Translations under genes and position numbers: made by a program | Shown here: piece after piece, positions 54,146 through 63,713 of the stretch | How positions within the stretch are numbered: the first letter of the stretch is position 1 | Layout of the letters: each line of letters begins with the position of its first letter | Notes under the pieces: model-generated | What the model saw: the letters and a program-made list of their open reading frames with translations, nothing else | Database searches by the model: none | Told to the model about the DNA's origin: nothing | Assembly (NCBI GenBank): GCA_015180985.1 | Contig: CP054185.1 | Location: 3,161,225-3,225,224 of the forward strand | Source: Flammeovirgaceae bacterium | GTDB taxonomy: Bacteria > Bacteroidota > Bacteroidia > Cytophagales > Cyclobacteriaceae | DNA: 64,000 nt | Direction of reading: 5' to 3'

Positions 54146-54745
54146 TTAAGGATTAAGTTTAAGAAATACGAACAAATATAGCCAAAGAATACCCAAAAAA
54201 TGCCAGTAGGTGCTGCACATTTCCAGCCGGGTAAGATTTTTTGAGTGTACTTTAAATTTATAGGAATCAGCCAGCACTACCCCCAGAAAAACCAGTCCGC
54301 TTACCAGGTGCAGGCCATGAACGGCAGTAAGCACATAGATGAAGGAATGTGAAACATTACTGCCTGAAAAATACTGGTTGAGCTTTATCATTTCGCCATA
54401 GGCCAAAAGTTGACCGACCAGGAAGCCGATGCCCAGCAGCATGGTAAGTCCGATGCCCAGTTTAACCAGTTTCAGGTTATCGTGCCGGGCGGCCCGGGAA
54501 GCCCCTATCAATGCTATACTGCTGGCTAAAATTATGACTGTATTGATCGCCATTTGCTGCGGCATGATGATTTCGGCCCAGCCGGTATCGGCCCGTTTTA
54601 CCAGGTATGCGCTGGTCCATGCACCGAACAGCATGAGCACACTAACCATGAACAACCACAAGGCAAACTTTTTGGGGTTCATGGAAAGCGGCTGCTTCGC
54701 CTCTTCAACAATTTTCAACTCTTTAATATGCGAATCCATATCCAT
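54146..54745 (-). CDS. Cytochrome c oxidase subunit III family (copy 2, 199 aa)
   Basis: Shorter, five-helix subunit III-type protein: KFALWLFMVSVLMLFGAWTSAYLV, FIYVLTAVHGLHLVSGLVFL, TYWHFLGILWLYLFVFL. Lacks the first two helices of the long form, as in the CoxC-type second copies of ACIII clusters. 18 bp after ctaB. Confidence 0.9.
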   Translation of the reverse strand: MDMDSHIKELKIVEEAKQPLSMNPKKFALWLFMVSVLMLFGAWTSAYLVKRADTGWAEIIMPQQMAINTVIILASSIALIGASRAARHDNLKLVKLGIGLTMLLGIGFLVGQLLAYGEMIKLNQYFSGSNVSHSFIYVLTAVHGLHLVSGLVFLGVVLADSYKFKVHSKNLTRLEMCSTYWHFLGILWLYLFVFLKLNP

Positions 54746-54763
54746 ATTCCTAATTTCCCTCCA

Positions 54764-55660
54764 TTACACTTTATCCAACAAGTAGGCTACCTGAACAATA
54801 GGTAAATACAAGAACGATCCAAACATGATGCGTCTGGCGCTTTGCCTGCTTCCGTCTTTCATCAATGAAAACGTCTGTGCCAGGAACAACACTCCGCACA
54901 CCGTTGCTACTATGGCCGAATCAATGCCGGTAATTCCGAACTTGGCCGGCAACAATCCAAGTGGCAACAGAAACAGGGTGTAAATCATAATTTGTATGGC
55001 GGTATTCAAATCTTTGCTGCCGCCAAACGGAAGGAGTTTGAATCCGGCTTTTTTATAATCCTCATCGGCAAGCCAGGCAATGGCCCAGAAGTGCGGGAAC
55101 TGCCAGATGAACTGAATGCTGAAGATAATCAATGCTTCATGCGCTATATTGCCGGTAGCAGCGGTCCACCCCAACAGCGGAGGAAGCGCACCCGGAATGG
55201 CTCCTACAAAAACAGCAATTGAGCCTACCCGCTTCAGCGGAGTGTACACAAAACTATACAACACCATGGAAAGAAACGAAAGAAGTGTTGTAATAGGGTT
55301 GGTATAAACAAACAGAATTGAAATGCTAATAACAAAACAAACCAATGCAAACACAGCTGCTTCCTTCACGCTTACACGTTCCGTTGGAAGTGGCCGGTTC
55401 ATCGTGCGCATCATCAGTTTATCGTAATCACGCTCAAGAATCATGTTCACTGCGATGGATGAGCCTGAAAGTAAAAATCCACCGATGAAAACCATCAGCA
55501 GTTTAGACCAATCCACTACCGGTGAGGCAAGCATAAAACCGAATGCACATGAAAAAGCAACAAGTAATGAAAGCCTGAATTTGAGCAACTCCCAGAAGGC
55601 GTATACTTTGGCCAATATCCAGGCTAATCCTGTAAGGCTGTCAATCGATCGGGCAATCAT
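54764..55660 (-). CDS. ctaB: Protohaem IX farnesyltransferase (haem O synthase)
   Basis: 298-residue UbiA-superfamily prenyltransferase that farnesylates haem B to haem O. Conserved first motif NMILERDYDKLMMRTMNRPLP (NxxxDxxxD type), second region DEDYKKAGFKLLPF, about nine helices. Overlaps ctaA by 4 bases, giving a coupled haem A pair. Confidence 0.95.
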   Translation of the reverse strand: MIARSIDSLTGLAWILAKVYAFWELLKFRLSLLVAFSCAFGFMLASPVVDWSKLLMVFIGGFLLSGSSIAVNMILERDYDKLMMRTMNRPLPTERVSVKEAAVFALVCFVISISILFVYTNPITTLLSFLSMVLYSFVYTPLKRVGSIAVFVGAIPGALPPLLGWTAATGNIAHEALIIFSIQFIWQFPHFWAIAWLADEDYKKAGFKLLPFGGSKDLNTAIQIMIYTLFLLPLGLLPAKFGITGIDSAIVATVCGVLFLAQTFSLMKDGSRQSARRIMFGSFLYLPIVQVAYLLDKV

Positions 55661-56679
55661 ACACTATAGTTTAACATCACGCGCCTTGGTTTGTTCAGGC
55701 AGAGCAACAACTGAAATTGCACTCCAAAACTCACAGTTGCAAGCAACAGGTGAACAGGCTGAAGAAAGGCAGGCACAGAAAACCAGGCCATTCCGGCACC
55801 GCTCAAAAATGTTCCCAAAATTAGCAGGAATACCGTAGCTGTAAAACCTTTCAGCGACTCATATTTTCGAGATTTAAATACAAAAACAGCACTGACAATC
55901 AGTACAATCCATGAAAACGACCGGTGGATAATAAAGTCAAAGCCAAGTTGCGAAACCCAGAGACTGCGGTCAGCCACGGCAGTTGCTACCCGATCAAGCG
56001 CTTCCCGAACCTGGGTGCCCAAAATAATCTGCACCAGTAACAACCCCATTGCAGCGAAAAGCCAGCCGGAAAGACCGGATGGATAACCCACGGGTTTTGA
56101 ATCCTGGGTGAAAGAGCCCAGGTAAATGAGCAGGCATACAATAAGCAATGCCAGCAGCATGTGAAGCGTGATCGTCCAGGGAGTAAGGTTGGTTGAAACT
56201 ACAACAGATCCAATCCAACCCTGAAATACAACCAACACCAAGGTGATAACGGCAATGGCGGGAATAATTTTTTTTTCCTTCCTAAACTTCAGCGAAGCAA
56301 GCACAACCGCAATAATTAACAGCCCGATGGTTACACCAACCAGTCGGTTTACATATTCGATCCAGGTTTTTACCGGGTTAAAGTCGGCTTCTTCTTTTAT
56401 TGACTCATCTGCCAGAATTGCTTCAGCGGTATCAGTAAAGCCAAGCGCACTAAGGTATTTTGCAAAGCGCCTGTTTTTCTGGTCGCGGTAATCTGAATAA
56501 ATCTGCTTGTAATCCGGGGGCAACTCGCTTACCGATGCTGGCGGTACCCAGCTTCCAAAGCATTTGGGCCAGTCGGGGCAGCCCATACCCGACCCCGTAC
56601 TTCGCACAATGCCACCCACCAGAATCAAAAAATAGACAGCAACCAGTGTACTAAAAACAAGCTTTCGAAATGCGTGCAT
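55657..56679 (-). CDS. ctaA: Haem A synthase (COX15/CtaA)
   Basis: 340 residues, eight helices. Converts haem O to haem A. GGIVRSTGSGMGCPDWPKCFGSWVPP carries the conserved Cys pair and entry motif; conserved haem-ligand His residues appear in WTITLHMLLAL, FIIHRSFSWI and PVHLLLATV. The N-terminal GMGCPDWPKCFG loop is the CtaA type 1/2 motif. First gene after the ctaD terminator; start of a ctaA-ctaB-ctaE operon. Confidence 0.95.
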   Translation of the reverse strand: MHAFRKLVFSTLVAVYFLILVGGIVRSTGSGMGCPDWPKCFGSWVPPASVSELPPDYKQIYSDYRDQKNRRFAKYLSALGFTDTAEAILADESIKEEADFNPVKTWIEYVNRLVGVTIGLLIIAVVLASLKFRKEKKIIPAIAVITLVLVVFQGWIGSVVVSTNLTPWTITLHMLLALLIVCLLIYLGSFTQDSKPVGYPSGLSGWLFAAMGLLLVQIILGTQVREALDRVATAVADRSLWVSQLGFDFIIHRSFSWIVLIVSAVFVFKSRKYESLKGFTATVFLLILGTFLSGAGMAWFSVPAFLQPVHLLLATVSFGVQFQLLLCLNKPRRVMLNYSV

Positions 56680-56692
56680 GTGCTGTTAAAAA

Positions 56693-56740
56693 GATAACGG
56701 TCAATCTTCTTAAATCAATACCGACTAAGAAGATTGACCG
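56693..56740 (-). terminator. Strong intrinsic terminator after ctaD
   Basis: 56698-56712 pairs perfectly with 56726-56740 (15-bp stem, 13-nt loop); the minus strand continues ATCTTTTT. It follows the ctaD stop (56754) by 13 bases, separating the ACIII-ctaC-ctaD transcript from the ctaA group. Confidence 0.85.
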
Positions 56741-56753
56741 ACTATGAAAAATT

Positions 56754-58634
56754 TTAATGCTTTCCTTCTACCACAATAGCGCCATGGCCATTTCCTTCCA
56801 GCTTAATCAATTCATTTTCATGCGGTAGGTTCGACTCCGGAGTTTCAGAGAACGGTATGGTTTGCGGAATGAAATCTTCCTTTGAACCGGGCTTGCTGTA
56901 GTCGTACGGCCAGCGGTACACAGCCGGAATTTCACCCGGCCAGTTGCCATGCTTGGGAAAGCGCGGTGTAGTCCACTCCAGTGTAGTGGCATTCCATGGG
57001 TTAGCCGGAGCCAGGCGACCGCGGAAAATACTGTAGAAGAAGTTGAAGAGGAAAATGAATTGAGCAGCCAGCGTTAACACAGCCGCCACACTTACCAGTG
57101 TATTCAAATCCGTAAAGCCTGAAAACGTTTCGAAGTTGGTGAACGAATAATACCTGCGCGGGAACCCGGCAATACCGATGTAGTGCATGGGGAAGAACAC
57201 CAGGTAAACGCCAATAAAGGTTACCCAGAAATGGATATACCCCAGCCGGTCGTCCATCATGCGGCCAAACATTTTCGGGAACCAGTGATAGATACCCGCC
57301 AACATTCCAAAGAAAGAAGCGCTGCCCATTACCAGGTGGAAGTGCGCTACAACAAAGTACGTATCGTGTAACTGAATATCTACAGCCGAATTGCCGAGAA
57401 AAATTCCGGTGATACCACCCGTTAAAAAGAAGGAAACCAAACCAATCGAAAACAACATGGCCGGTGTAAACCGGAGGTTGCCTTTCCACAGGGTGGTAAC
57501 GTAGTTGAAAATTTTTACTGCCGAAGGCACCGCAATAATCAGCGTAAGCAACATAAAGATGGAGCCGAGGAAGGGGTTCATGCCGGTTACGAACATGTGG
57601 TGCGCCCATACAATAAACGAAAGAATGGCGATAAACAGCATCGAACCAATCATGGCTTTGTAACCGAAAATCGGTTTGCGTGAATTGGTAGCAATAATCT
57701 CCGAGGTGATACCAAGTGCAGGCAATAACACAATATACACTTCGGGGTGACCGAGGAACCAGAATAAATGCTGGAACAGAATCGGACTGCCGCCCATGTT
57801 CGGCAGGGCCTCCCCTCCGATATAGATGTCGGACAGGAAGAAACTGGTACCCAGGCTGCGATCAAAAATCAGCAGCAGGGCAGCCGCAAACAATACCGGG
57901 AAAGACAACAACCCGATGATGGCCGTAAAAAAGAAGGCCCAGATAGTAAGCGGCAACCGGGTAAACGACATACCCCGTGTACGCATGTTAATAACGGTGG
58001 TGATGTAGTTAATGCCTCCAAGCAAGGTGCTTACAATGAACAGCGCCATGGATACCAGCCAGAGTGTCATACCAAGACCTGAGCCCTGAATAGCCTGCGG
58101 GAGTGCGCTTAACGGAGGATAGATGGTCCATCCGCCACCTGCGGGACCTGTGCTGATAAACAGGGAGATGAACATGATAACGCTCGACAGGAAAAAGAAC
58201 CAGTACGAGAGCATGTTCATAAATCCGGAGGCCATGTCGCGGGCACCGATCTGTAATGGGATGAGGAAATTTGAAAACGTACCGCTCAAACCTGCAGTTA
58301 ATACAAAAAACACCATGATGGTGCCATGCATCGTTACCAGTGCCAGGTAAAATTCCGGATCCAGCTTACCTTCTGGGGTTATCCAGCCGCCCAACACGGG
58401 CTTCAGCCAATCAAGGTTCATATCCGGGAAACCGAGTTGCAGGCGGAAGATTACAGACAGCGTTCCTCCGAGCAGCGCCCAGAAAATACCGGTTATTAAA
58501 AATTGCTTGGCAATAATCTTATGATCCTGGCTGAAGATATAATTCGTCCAGAAATTGCCTTCATGATGCTCATGCTCATCGCCATGTGCATCGTGGTGAA
58601 CGTCTTGATGGGTGTGTATATGCGTTGTTGCCAT
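56754..58634 (-). CDS. ctaD: Cytochrome c oxidase subunit I
   Basis: 626 residues, 12+ helices; holds low-spin haem a, haem a3 and CuB. Visible: MHGTIMVFFVLTAGLSGTFSNFL (low-spin haem His), HLFWFLGHPEVYIVLLPALG (CuB His, cross-link Tyr), WAHHMFVTGM (two CuB His), HDTYFVVAHFHLVMGSA (haem ligands). A His/Asp-rich N-terminus (HIHTHQDVHHDAHGDEHEHH) is notable and could bind metal. 14 bp after ctaC. Confidence 0.98.
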   Translation of the reverse strand: MATTHIHTHQDVHHDAHGDEHEHHEGNFWTNYIFSQDHKIIAKQFLITGIFWALLGGTLSVIFRLQLGFPDMNLDWLKPVLGGWITPEGKLDPEFYLALVTMHGTIMVFFVLTAGLSGTFSNFLIPLQIGARDMASGFMNMLSYWFFFLSSVIMFISLFISTGPAGGGWTIYPPLSALPQAIQGSGLGMTLWLVSMALFIVSTLLGGINYITTVINMRTRGMSFTRLPLTIWAFFFTAIIGLLSFPVLFAAALLLIFDRSLGTSFFLSDIYIGGEALPNMGGSPILFQHLFWFLGHPEVYIVLLPALGITSEIIATNSRKPIFGYKAMIGSMLFIAILSFIVWAHHMFVTGMNPFLGSIFMLLTLIIAVPSAVKIFNYVTTLWKGNLRFTPAMLFSIGLVSFFLTGGITGIFLGNSAVDIQLHDTYFVVAHFHLVMGSASFFGMLAGIYHWFPKMFGRMMDDRLGYIHFWVTFIGVYLVFFPMHYIGIAGFPRRYYSFTNFETFSGFTDLNTLVSVAAVLTLAAQFIFLFNFFYSIFRGRLAPANPWNATTLEWTTPRFPKHGNWPGEIPAVYRWPYDYSKPGSKEDFIPQTIPFSETPESNLPHENELIKLEGNGHGAIVVEGKH

Positions 58635-58648
58635 GTTTAAAAAGTCAG

Positions 58649-59737
58649 TTAGTTAAAACCCCCTGCGGAAAACGCAGCTTTACTTTCCATTGATACTTTA
58701 TCGATCAGCATACCGGCCTTAATCATGGCCGATTCCCTTAGGTTTGCAGGCACTTTATCCATGTAGCCTGGGTTTTGCTTCAGCCAGGTTTCCTGCTCCT
58801 GTTTCCATTTTTCAAAATCTTCCGGAGTATCTACAACCACAGGCATGCGCATAGAGAAATGGCCTTTTCCGCAAATCTCGGTACAGGCAAGTTCATAGTT
58901 AAACTCCGGGTTGCCGGTTTCTTCACGCATTTCTTTTGTGGTTTTGGTTGCCACAAACTTAAAGTGCGTAGGCATACCGGGTACGGCATCCATTTTCACA
59001 CGGAAGTGGGGCAGAAATACGCTGTGGAGTACATCCTTCGCACGGATTTTCAGCAGCACTTCTTTGCCTTTTGGAAGGTGAAGTTCGAGCGATTTAAAGT
59101 CATCAAAACTTTTGTTATCGGTTAAATCCAAACCAAATTCGTTACCGAAATTATCAATCAACTTATAGTTAACGGTGCCTAATGTGTTGTCTTTACCCGG
59201 GTAGCGCACCGTCCAGGCAAATTGTTGGGCAACCAATTCCACTACCTCTGCTTCGGCCGAAGCTGGGCTGGTAATATCGTTCCATGCGCGCAAACCGGTA
59301 AAAATCAATACGGCCAGCACAATGGCAGGTATGATTGTCCAGGTAAGTTCCAGGTAGTGATTGTCCGGATAAAAGGTTGCTTTGCGCCCCTCTTTATATT
59401 GATAGGCATACACAAACACAATCATTACGATGAAGATAATTACAAATGCAGCCACAGAAACACCCATGGTTATCCAGAACAACGTATCGGTTACCACACC
59501 GTGTTCGGAAGCCACGGGCAGGTTGTAGGAATCAAAATGAGTGTATGAGTACCAGAAAAACGCTCCCAACCCCAACAGCATAAAAACCACAAACAAGGTG
59601 GCATGGATACCATTATTAGCACTTACCTCATCGGCCTTTTTACCTTTAGCAACTCCTACCAGGCTGCTGATGCGGAAGATGAGATACAGGATGGCCAGCG
59701 CCAGAATAACACCAACAACAATTATCAAAGACATCAT
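58649..59737 (-). CDS. ctaC: Cytochrome c oxidase subunit II
   Basis: 362 residues. Two ATGs in a row (59737, 59734). After an N-terminal helix, two further membrane helices and DNHYLELTWTIIPAIVLAVLI, a cupredoxin domain carries the CuA site: His in DVLHSVFLPHF, then ACTEICGKGHFSMRM (CxxxC...H...M). No fused cytochrome c domain, so the electron donor is external, probably ActE or a separate cytochrome. 12 bp after actF. Confidence 0.97.
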   Translation of the reverse strand: MMSLIIVVGVILALAILYLIFRISSLVGVAKGKKADEVSANNGIHATLFVVFMLLGLGAFFWYSYTHFDSYNLPVASEHGVVTDTLFWITMGVSVAAFVIIFIVMIVFVYAYQYKEGRKATFYPDNHYLELTWTIIPAIVLAVLIFTGLRAWNDITSPASAEAEVVELVAQQFAWTVRYPGKDNTLGTVNYKLIDNFGNEFGLDLTDNKSFDDFKSLELHLPKGKEVLLKIRAKDVLHSVFLPHFRVKMDAVPGMPTHFKFVATKTTKEMREETGNPEFNYELACTEICGKGHFSMRMPVVVDTPEDFEKWKQEQETWLKQNPGYMDKVPANLRESAMIKAGMLIDKVSMESKAAFSAGGFN

Positions 59738-59749
59738 ACTACGTTCATT

Positions 59750-61108
59750 TTAAATATGGTGGTGAAGACTTTCTTCCAACATCGGATGATTTTTCCCAAA
59801 CAGCGGCATTTTTGATAAACTGCTAAGAGTAATCCATAAAAAGGCGGCCAGGAAAATCAACGCCAGACCGATTTCCAGCAAACCAAGTCCGCCCTGTTCT
59901 TTCATTACACCCGGGGTAACCATGTTGTAGAAATCAAACCAGTGGCCGACAATTACAATCGGTGCAACGACTTTTAACATCGACATGTGCCGTTTGGCAT
60001 CTCTCGTCATTAACAACAAAAACGGCAACAGAAAGTTTAAAATCAGGTTTGCAAAAAATATCCAGCTATACGGGCTGGTCGTCATGCGCTCAATAAAGTA
60101 CACGGTTTCTTCGGGAATGTGTGCGTAATAGATAAGCAGGAACTGACCAAACCAGATGTACGTCCAGAAAACGGAAAATGCAAAAATAAATTTACCCAGA
60201 TCGTGCAGGTGGTTGGCATTAACAATCTTCAGGTAGCCGGCTTCTTTAAGGTAAACAACAATCAATGTAATAAGTGCCAAACCCGTTACCCACCAGCTGG
60301 CAAACACATACCAGCCAAACATGGTGCTGAACCAGTGAGTGTCAATACTCATCACCCAATCCCAGGCAGCCACCGAAGAGCTTACCGCAAAAAACACCAG
60401 GAACCAGGCCGATATGCTGCGGTTCTTTGTCCAGTAGGTTGTACCTCCGTTAATATCTTCGGCCATCATATTCTTCTTAATCATGATGAAGAACCAGTAC
60501 CACATGGCAAAAAAAATGATCATGCGGGCCAGAAAGAAGATGGGCATGCCACCCGCTTCACCGGGCCAGAAAAAGTAGGGCGCCTTGCCGGCTATAATTT
60601 CATCGAATGTAGCCGGATTGGCTTCATCATACAGATAACTGTGTGTCCAGTGGAAAATGTCGTGATGGGTAACAAACCAGAGAACAAGCGTTAACACACC
60701 GGCAATGGGCAACCAATGCCCCATGGCAAGCGGAATGCGCTTAACCCCGGCCGACCAGCCGGCTTGTGCGGCATATTGGATGCACACAAAAAACAATCCG
60801 ATGATACCCAGGCCCACAAAATAAACATTGTTCATCCATAATGAGGTGTACAGGCGTTTCAGCCAGGGCGCGGTTTCATGGTGTTCAGCCTGTCCTTCGC
60901 CCGATGCCTCAGGGTTCAGGCTTGCTACCATCTGTTCTGTTTGCACAGATGAATGCCCACCGCTGTGCTGTTCGTCATGCCCGCCCGACATGGCAGCCCA
61001 TAAGCCGATGACGAGCAGCAGCACACCTGCTGCCATTACAATAAGCAATTGCTTTTTTGCTCCGGGCTGGAAGGTATAGCGTTCTTCAGTTATTGTTGTA
61101 TGACCCAT
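59750..61108 (-). CDS. actF: Alternative Complex III subunit ActF (NrfD-like quinone subunit)
   Basis: 452 residues, about ten helices. A His-rich periplasmic or cytoplasmic N-terminal insert (GGHDEQHSGGHSSV) precedes the membrane core; LVLWFVTHHDIFHWTHSYLYDE and SWVAAWDWVMSIDTHWFSTMFGWYVF-like segments are the ActF (quinol:cytochrome c oxidoreductase) hallmark. Works with ActC in the membrane to oxidise menaquinol. Followed at once by ctaC, consistent with an ACIII-aa3 supercomplex. Confidence 0.94.
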   Translation of the reverse strand: MGHTTITEERYTFQPGAKKQLLIVMAAGVLLLVIGLWAAMSGGHDEQHSGGHSSVQTEQMVASLNPEASGEGQAEHHETAPWLKRLYTSLWMNNVYFVGLGIIGLFFVCIQYAAQAGWSAGVKRIPLAMGHWLPIAGVLTLVLWFVTHHDIFHWTHSYLYDEANPATFDEIIAGKAPYFFWPGEAGGMPIFFLARMIIFFAMWYWFFIMIKKNMMAEDINGGTTYWTKNRSISAWFLVFFAVSSSVAAWDWVMSIDTHWFSTMFGWYVFASWWVTGLALITLIVVYLKEAGYLKIVNANHLHDLGKFIFAFSVFWTYIWFGQFLLIYYAHIPEETVYFIERMTTSPYSWIFFANLILNFLLPFLLLMTRDAKRHMSMLKVVAPIVIVGHWFDFYNMVTPGVMKEQGGLGLLEIGLALIFLAAFLWITLSSLSKMPLFGKNHPMLEESLHHHI

Positions 61109-61127
61109 TTTCTACCAGTTTCAAAGT

Positions 61128-61781
61128 TTACTTCTGCAATGTTTTTACGTAACGGGCTATCTTCCACCGATCTTCAGGACTAATCTGCGAGCCGTGCGGC
61201 ATCATCAGGCCTTTGCCCATGGTAATCACATGAAAAATATGTCCTTCGGTAATGTTTTTATAGGCATCTCCTTTCAGGTTTGCCACACCGGCATAAAGGC
61301 CGCGCTCAACACCATCCACTACCGTACCGGTGGCTACTTTACCATCGGCTTCGCCTTTGGCACCGTGGCAGTGGTCGCAATAAATTTCATAGAGCACCTT
61401 GCCATCGGCCAGTATAGCTTTTTCATCACCGGTTAAGGGGCTGGGTATTTTTGCCGCCATTTCCAGGCTGTCTTTCGGGATATGATAAGGCATGTAGTTC
61501 CGGCTTACCGTATGAGGAGCCGGAAGACGCATATTCATGCGGTGCGGATTAAACTTGTTGGAATTGAAAAATTCGGCATGGCCGTCATCATACTCGATGG
61601 AGGTAAGCCAGCGACCGGCATCTTCGTCCGTAATCTGGCTGTAGGGCTCATAAGCCACCGAATGATACATATTGGGTGCATACTCCAGTCCGGGATTATC
61701 GCCCCCTGCTTTGCAACCCAACAACAGTACGGCAGTAGTTACTGCAAGTGCTGCGTGGCGTAACGTTTTCAGGATCGTCAT
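61128..61781 (-). CDS. actE: Alternative Complex III subunit ActE (monohaem cytochrome c lipoprotein)
   Basis: From ATG 61781 (the ORF start at 61790 is TTG). Signal with lipobox LLLGC (TAVLLLGCKAGG), one CxxCH haem site (YEIYCDHCHGAKGE), axial Met in the GKGLMMPHGSQ region. Membrane-anchored electron carrier of ACIII, passing electrons toward CuA. 1 base after actD. Confidence 0.95.
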   Translation of the reverse strand: MTILKTLRHAALAVTTAVLLLGCKAGGDNPGLEYAPNMYHSVAYEPYSQITDEDAGRWLTSIEYDDGHAEFFNSNKFNPHRMNMRLPAPHTVSRNYMPYHIPKDSLEMAAKIPSPLTGDEKAILADGKVLYEIYCDHCHGAKGEADGKVATGTVVDGVERGLYAGVANLKGDAYKNITEGHIFHVITMGKGLMMPHGSQISPEDRWKIARYVKTLQK

Positions 61782-61782
61782 A

Positions 61783-62313
61783 TTACTCAAAGCTCTTTTC
61801 GTTTACTTCGGATGCTCCGCTTTCTTTTAAAATACGCTTTAATTCGTCTTTACTCTTCGAGGCGTTTACCGCCAGGTCAACGGCCATCACATGCTTATCA
61901 TCTGTGCTGCGGATGTCGAACTGGCGCGGCCACTTGTACGGTTTCATGTCGCTTACAATCATAAATGTACCCACCATGCCCAGCGCAGAAAGCAACACAG
62001 TTAACTCAAAGGTAACCGGAATAAAGGGCGGCAGAGAAGCAAAGTTTTTACCCCCAATGATCATGGGCCAGTCGTAACCGAGCATCCAGATTTGCATAAC
62101 CAGCGCCAAAATGGTGCCGGTCATACCAAACAGAAAGGCCGCAATAGGCAACCGGGTACGCTTATATCCAAGGGCCTCGTCAATACCGTGTACCGGAAAA
62201 GGCGAGTATACCTCCTGGATTTTCACTCCGCTGGAACGCACTTTCCGGATGGCCTCCAGCAGCACGTCCTCGTCATCGTAAATTCCAACTACAAAATGTT
62301 TATCGGCATCCAT
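61783..62313 (-). CDS. actD: Alternative Complex III subunit ActD (DUF3341)
   Basis: 176 residues with DAVLEAIRKVR-like start (EDVLLEAIRKVRSSGV), YSPFPVHGIDEALG (the DUF3341 signature) and two helices (AFLFGMTGTILALVMQIWML, TFELTVLLSALGMVGTFMIV). Structural ACIII subunit. 2 bases after actC. Confidence 0.95.
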   Translation of the reverse strand: MDADKHFVVGIYDDEDVLLEAIRKVRSSGVKIQEVYSPFPVHGIDEALGYKRTRLPIAAFLFGMTGTILALVMQIWMLGYDWPMIIGGKNFASLPPFIPVTFELTVLLSALGMVGTFMIVSDMKPYKWPRQFDIRSTDDKHVMAVDLAVNASKSKDELKRILKESGASEVNEKSFE

Positions 62314-62315
62314 GC

Positions 62316-63686
62316 TTATTTCTTTTCAGAGGTTGATTTCAAAATACTTTTCACTTCGGCCATGTTGATAACAGGGAAGAATTTGGCAAACAAAAAGAAC
62401 GCGGTGAAGAAAATACCAAACGTAAAGATGTACTGTCCCACATCATACATGGTCGGGTAAAACATTGTCCAGCTTGACGGAATGTAGTCGCGGTGGATGG
62501 AGGTTACGATAATCACAAACCGCTCAAACCACATCCCGATGTTTACAATAATGGAAAGAACAAAAGTGGCCACAATGCTGGTGCGGATTTTCTTAATCCA
62601 GAATAACTGGGGCGAAATCACATTACAGGTCATCATCGACCAGTATGCCCAGGCGTACGGGCCCTGCACGCGGTTATAGAAGGCGTACCCTTCATACGGA
62701 ACACGCGAATACCAGGAGATGAAAAGCTCGGTGATGTACGCGATACCAACAATTGATCCGGTAATAATGATGATGATGTTCATCAACTCAATATGATACA
62801 CCGTAATATATTGTTCGAGCTTAAACACCTTACGGGTTACCAGCAGCAGGGTTAATACCATGGCAAAGCCGGAGAAGATAGCACCGGCAACGAAGTAAGG
62901 CGGAAAGATGGTGGTGTGCCACCCTGGAATAACCGAGGTTGCAAAGTCGAACGATACAATGGTGTGAACCGAAAGCACCAGCGGTGTTGAAAGGCCCGCC
63001 AGGATGAGCGCCACCGATTCGTAACGCATCCAGGTTTTGGCTCCGCCCTGCCAGCCGAAACTCAGCGCGTTATAGGCCAGCGCACGGATTTTATTGCCTT
63101 GCACAACGGCCCTATCGCGAATTACGGCAAAGTCAGGAATAAGTCCCATGTACCAAAACACGAGTGATACCGTGAAGTATGTTGAGATGGCAAACACGTC
63201 CCACAGCAGGGGCGAGTTGAAGTTTACCCACAGCGAACCAAAGGTGTTGGGCAGCGGAAGTGCCCAGTAAAAGCCCAGCCACAAACGGCCCATGTGGAAG
63301 CCGGGGAAACTGGCTGCACAAATAACCGCGAAAATAGTCATCGCCTCAGCTGCCCGGTTGATGGACATACGCCAACGCTGACGGAACAACAGCAAGATGG
63401 CCGATATCAAGGTACCTGCGTGACCAATACCGACCCACCATACGAAGTTGGTGATATCCCACGCCCAACCTACGGTTTTGTTAAGGCCCCACACCCCGAT
63501 GCCGTGCCACAGGAGCATCCAGCAGCAGTAGGCACCCCACGACAGCAAAGCCAACGAAACGCCAAAGGCCATCCACCACAGGCGGGTAGGTTTGCCTTCA
63601 ACCTGGCGGCTGATGTCGTGCGAAACGTCCTTCAGGGTTTTGGTTCCGGTAATTAAGGGTTCGCGTATTGCTGAAACTACTTGCAT
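62316..63686 (-). CDS. actC: Alternative Complex III subunit ActC (NrfD/PsrC-like)
   Basis: 456 residues, about ten helices. Quinol-oxidising NrfD-type subunit: WVGIGHAGTLISAILLLFRQ (conserved quinone-pocket His), SFPGFHMGRLWLGFYWALPLPN, AGAIFSGFAMVLTLLLV, ELFISWYSRVPYEGYAFYNR. Same operon as actB and actD. Confidence 0.97.
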   Translation of the reverse strand: MQVVSAIREPLITGTKTLKDVSHDISRQVEGKPTRLWWMAFGVSLALLSWGAYCCWMLLWHGIGVWGLNKTVGWAWDITNFVWWVGIGHAGTLISAILLLFRQRWRMSINRAAEAMTIFAVICAASFPGFHMGRLWLGFYWALPLPNTFGSLWVNFNSPLLWDVFAISTYFTVSLVFWYMGLIPDFAVIRDRAVVQGNKIRALAYNALSFGWQGGAKTWMRYESVALILAGLSTPLVLSVHTIVSFDFATSVIPGWHTTIFPPYFVAGAIFSGFAMVLTLLLVTRKVFKLEQYITVYHIELMNIIIIITGSIVGIAYITELFISWYSRVPYEGYAFYNRVQGPYAWAYWSMMTCNVISPQLFWIKKIRTSIVATFVLSIIVNIGMWFERFVIIVTSIHRDYIPSSWTMFYPTMYDVGQYIFTFGIFFTAFFLFAKFFPVINMAEVKSILKSTSEKK

Positions 63687-63713
63687 GTGTTCTTTTCCGT
63701 TACTCGTTAATGA

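Noticed and set aside
57001-57609. 202-residue minus-strand ORF inside ctaD
   Set aside because: It is an alternate frame of a strongly conserved subunit I gene.
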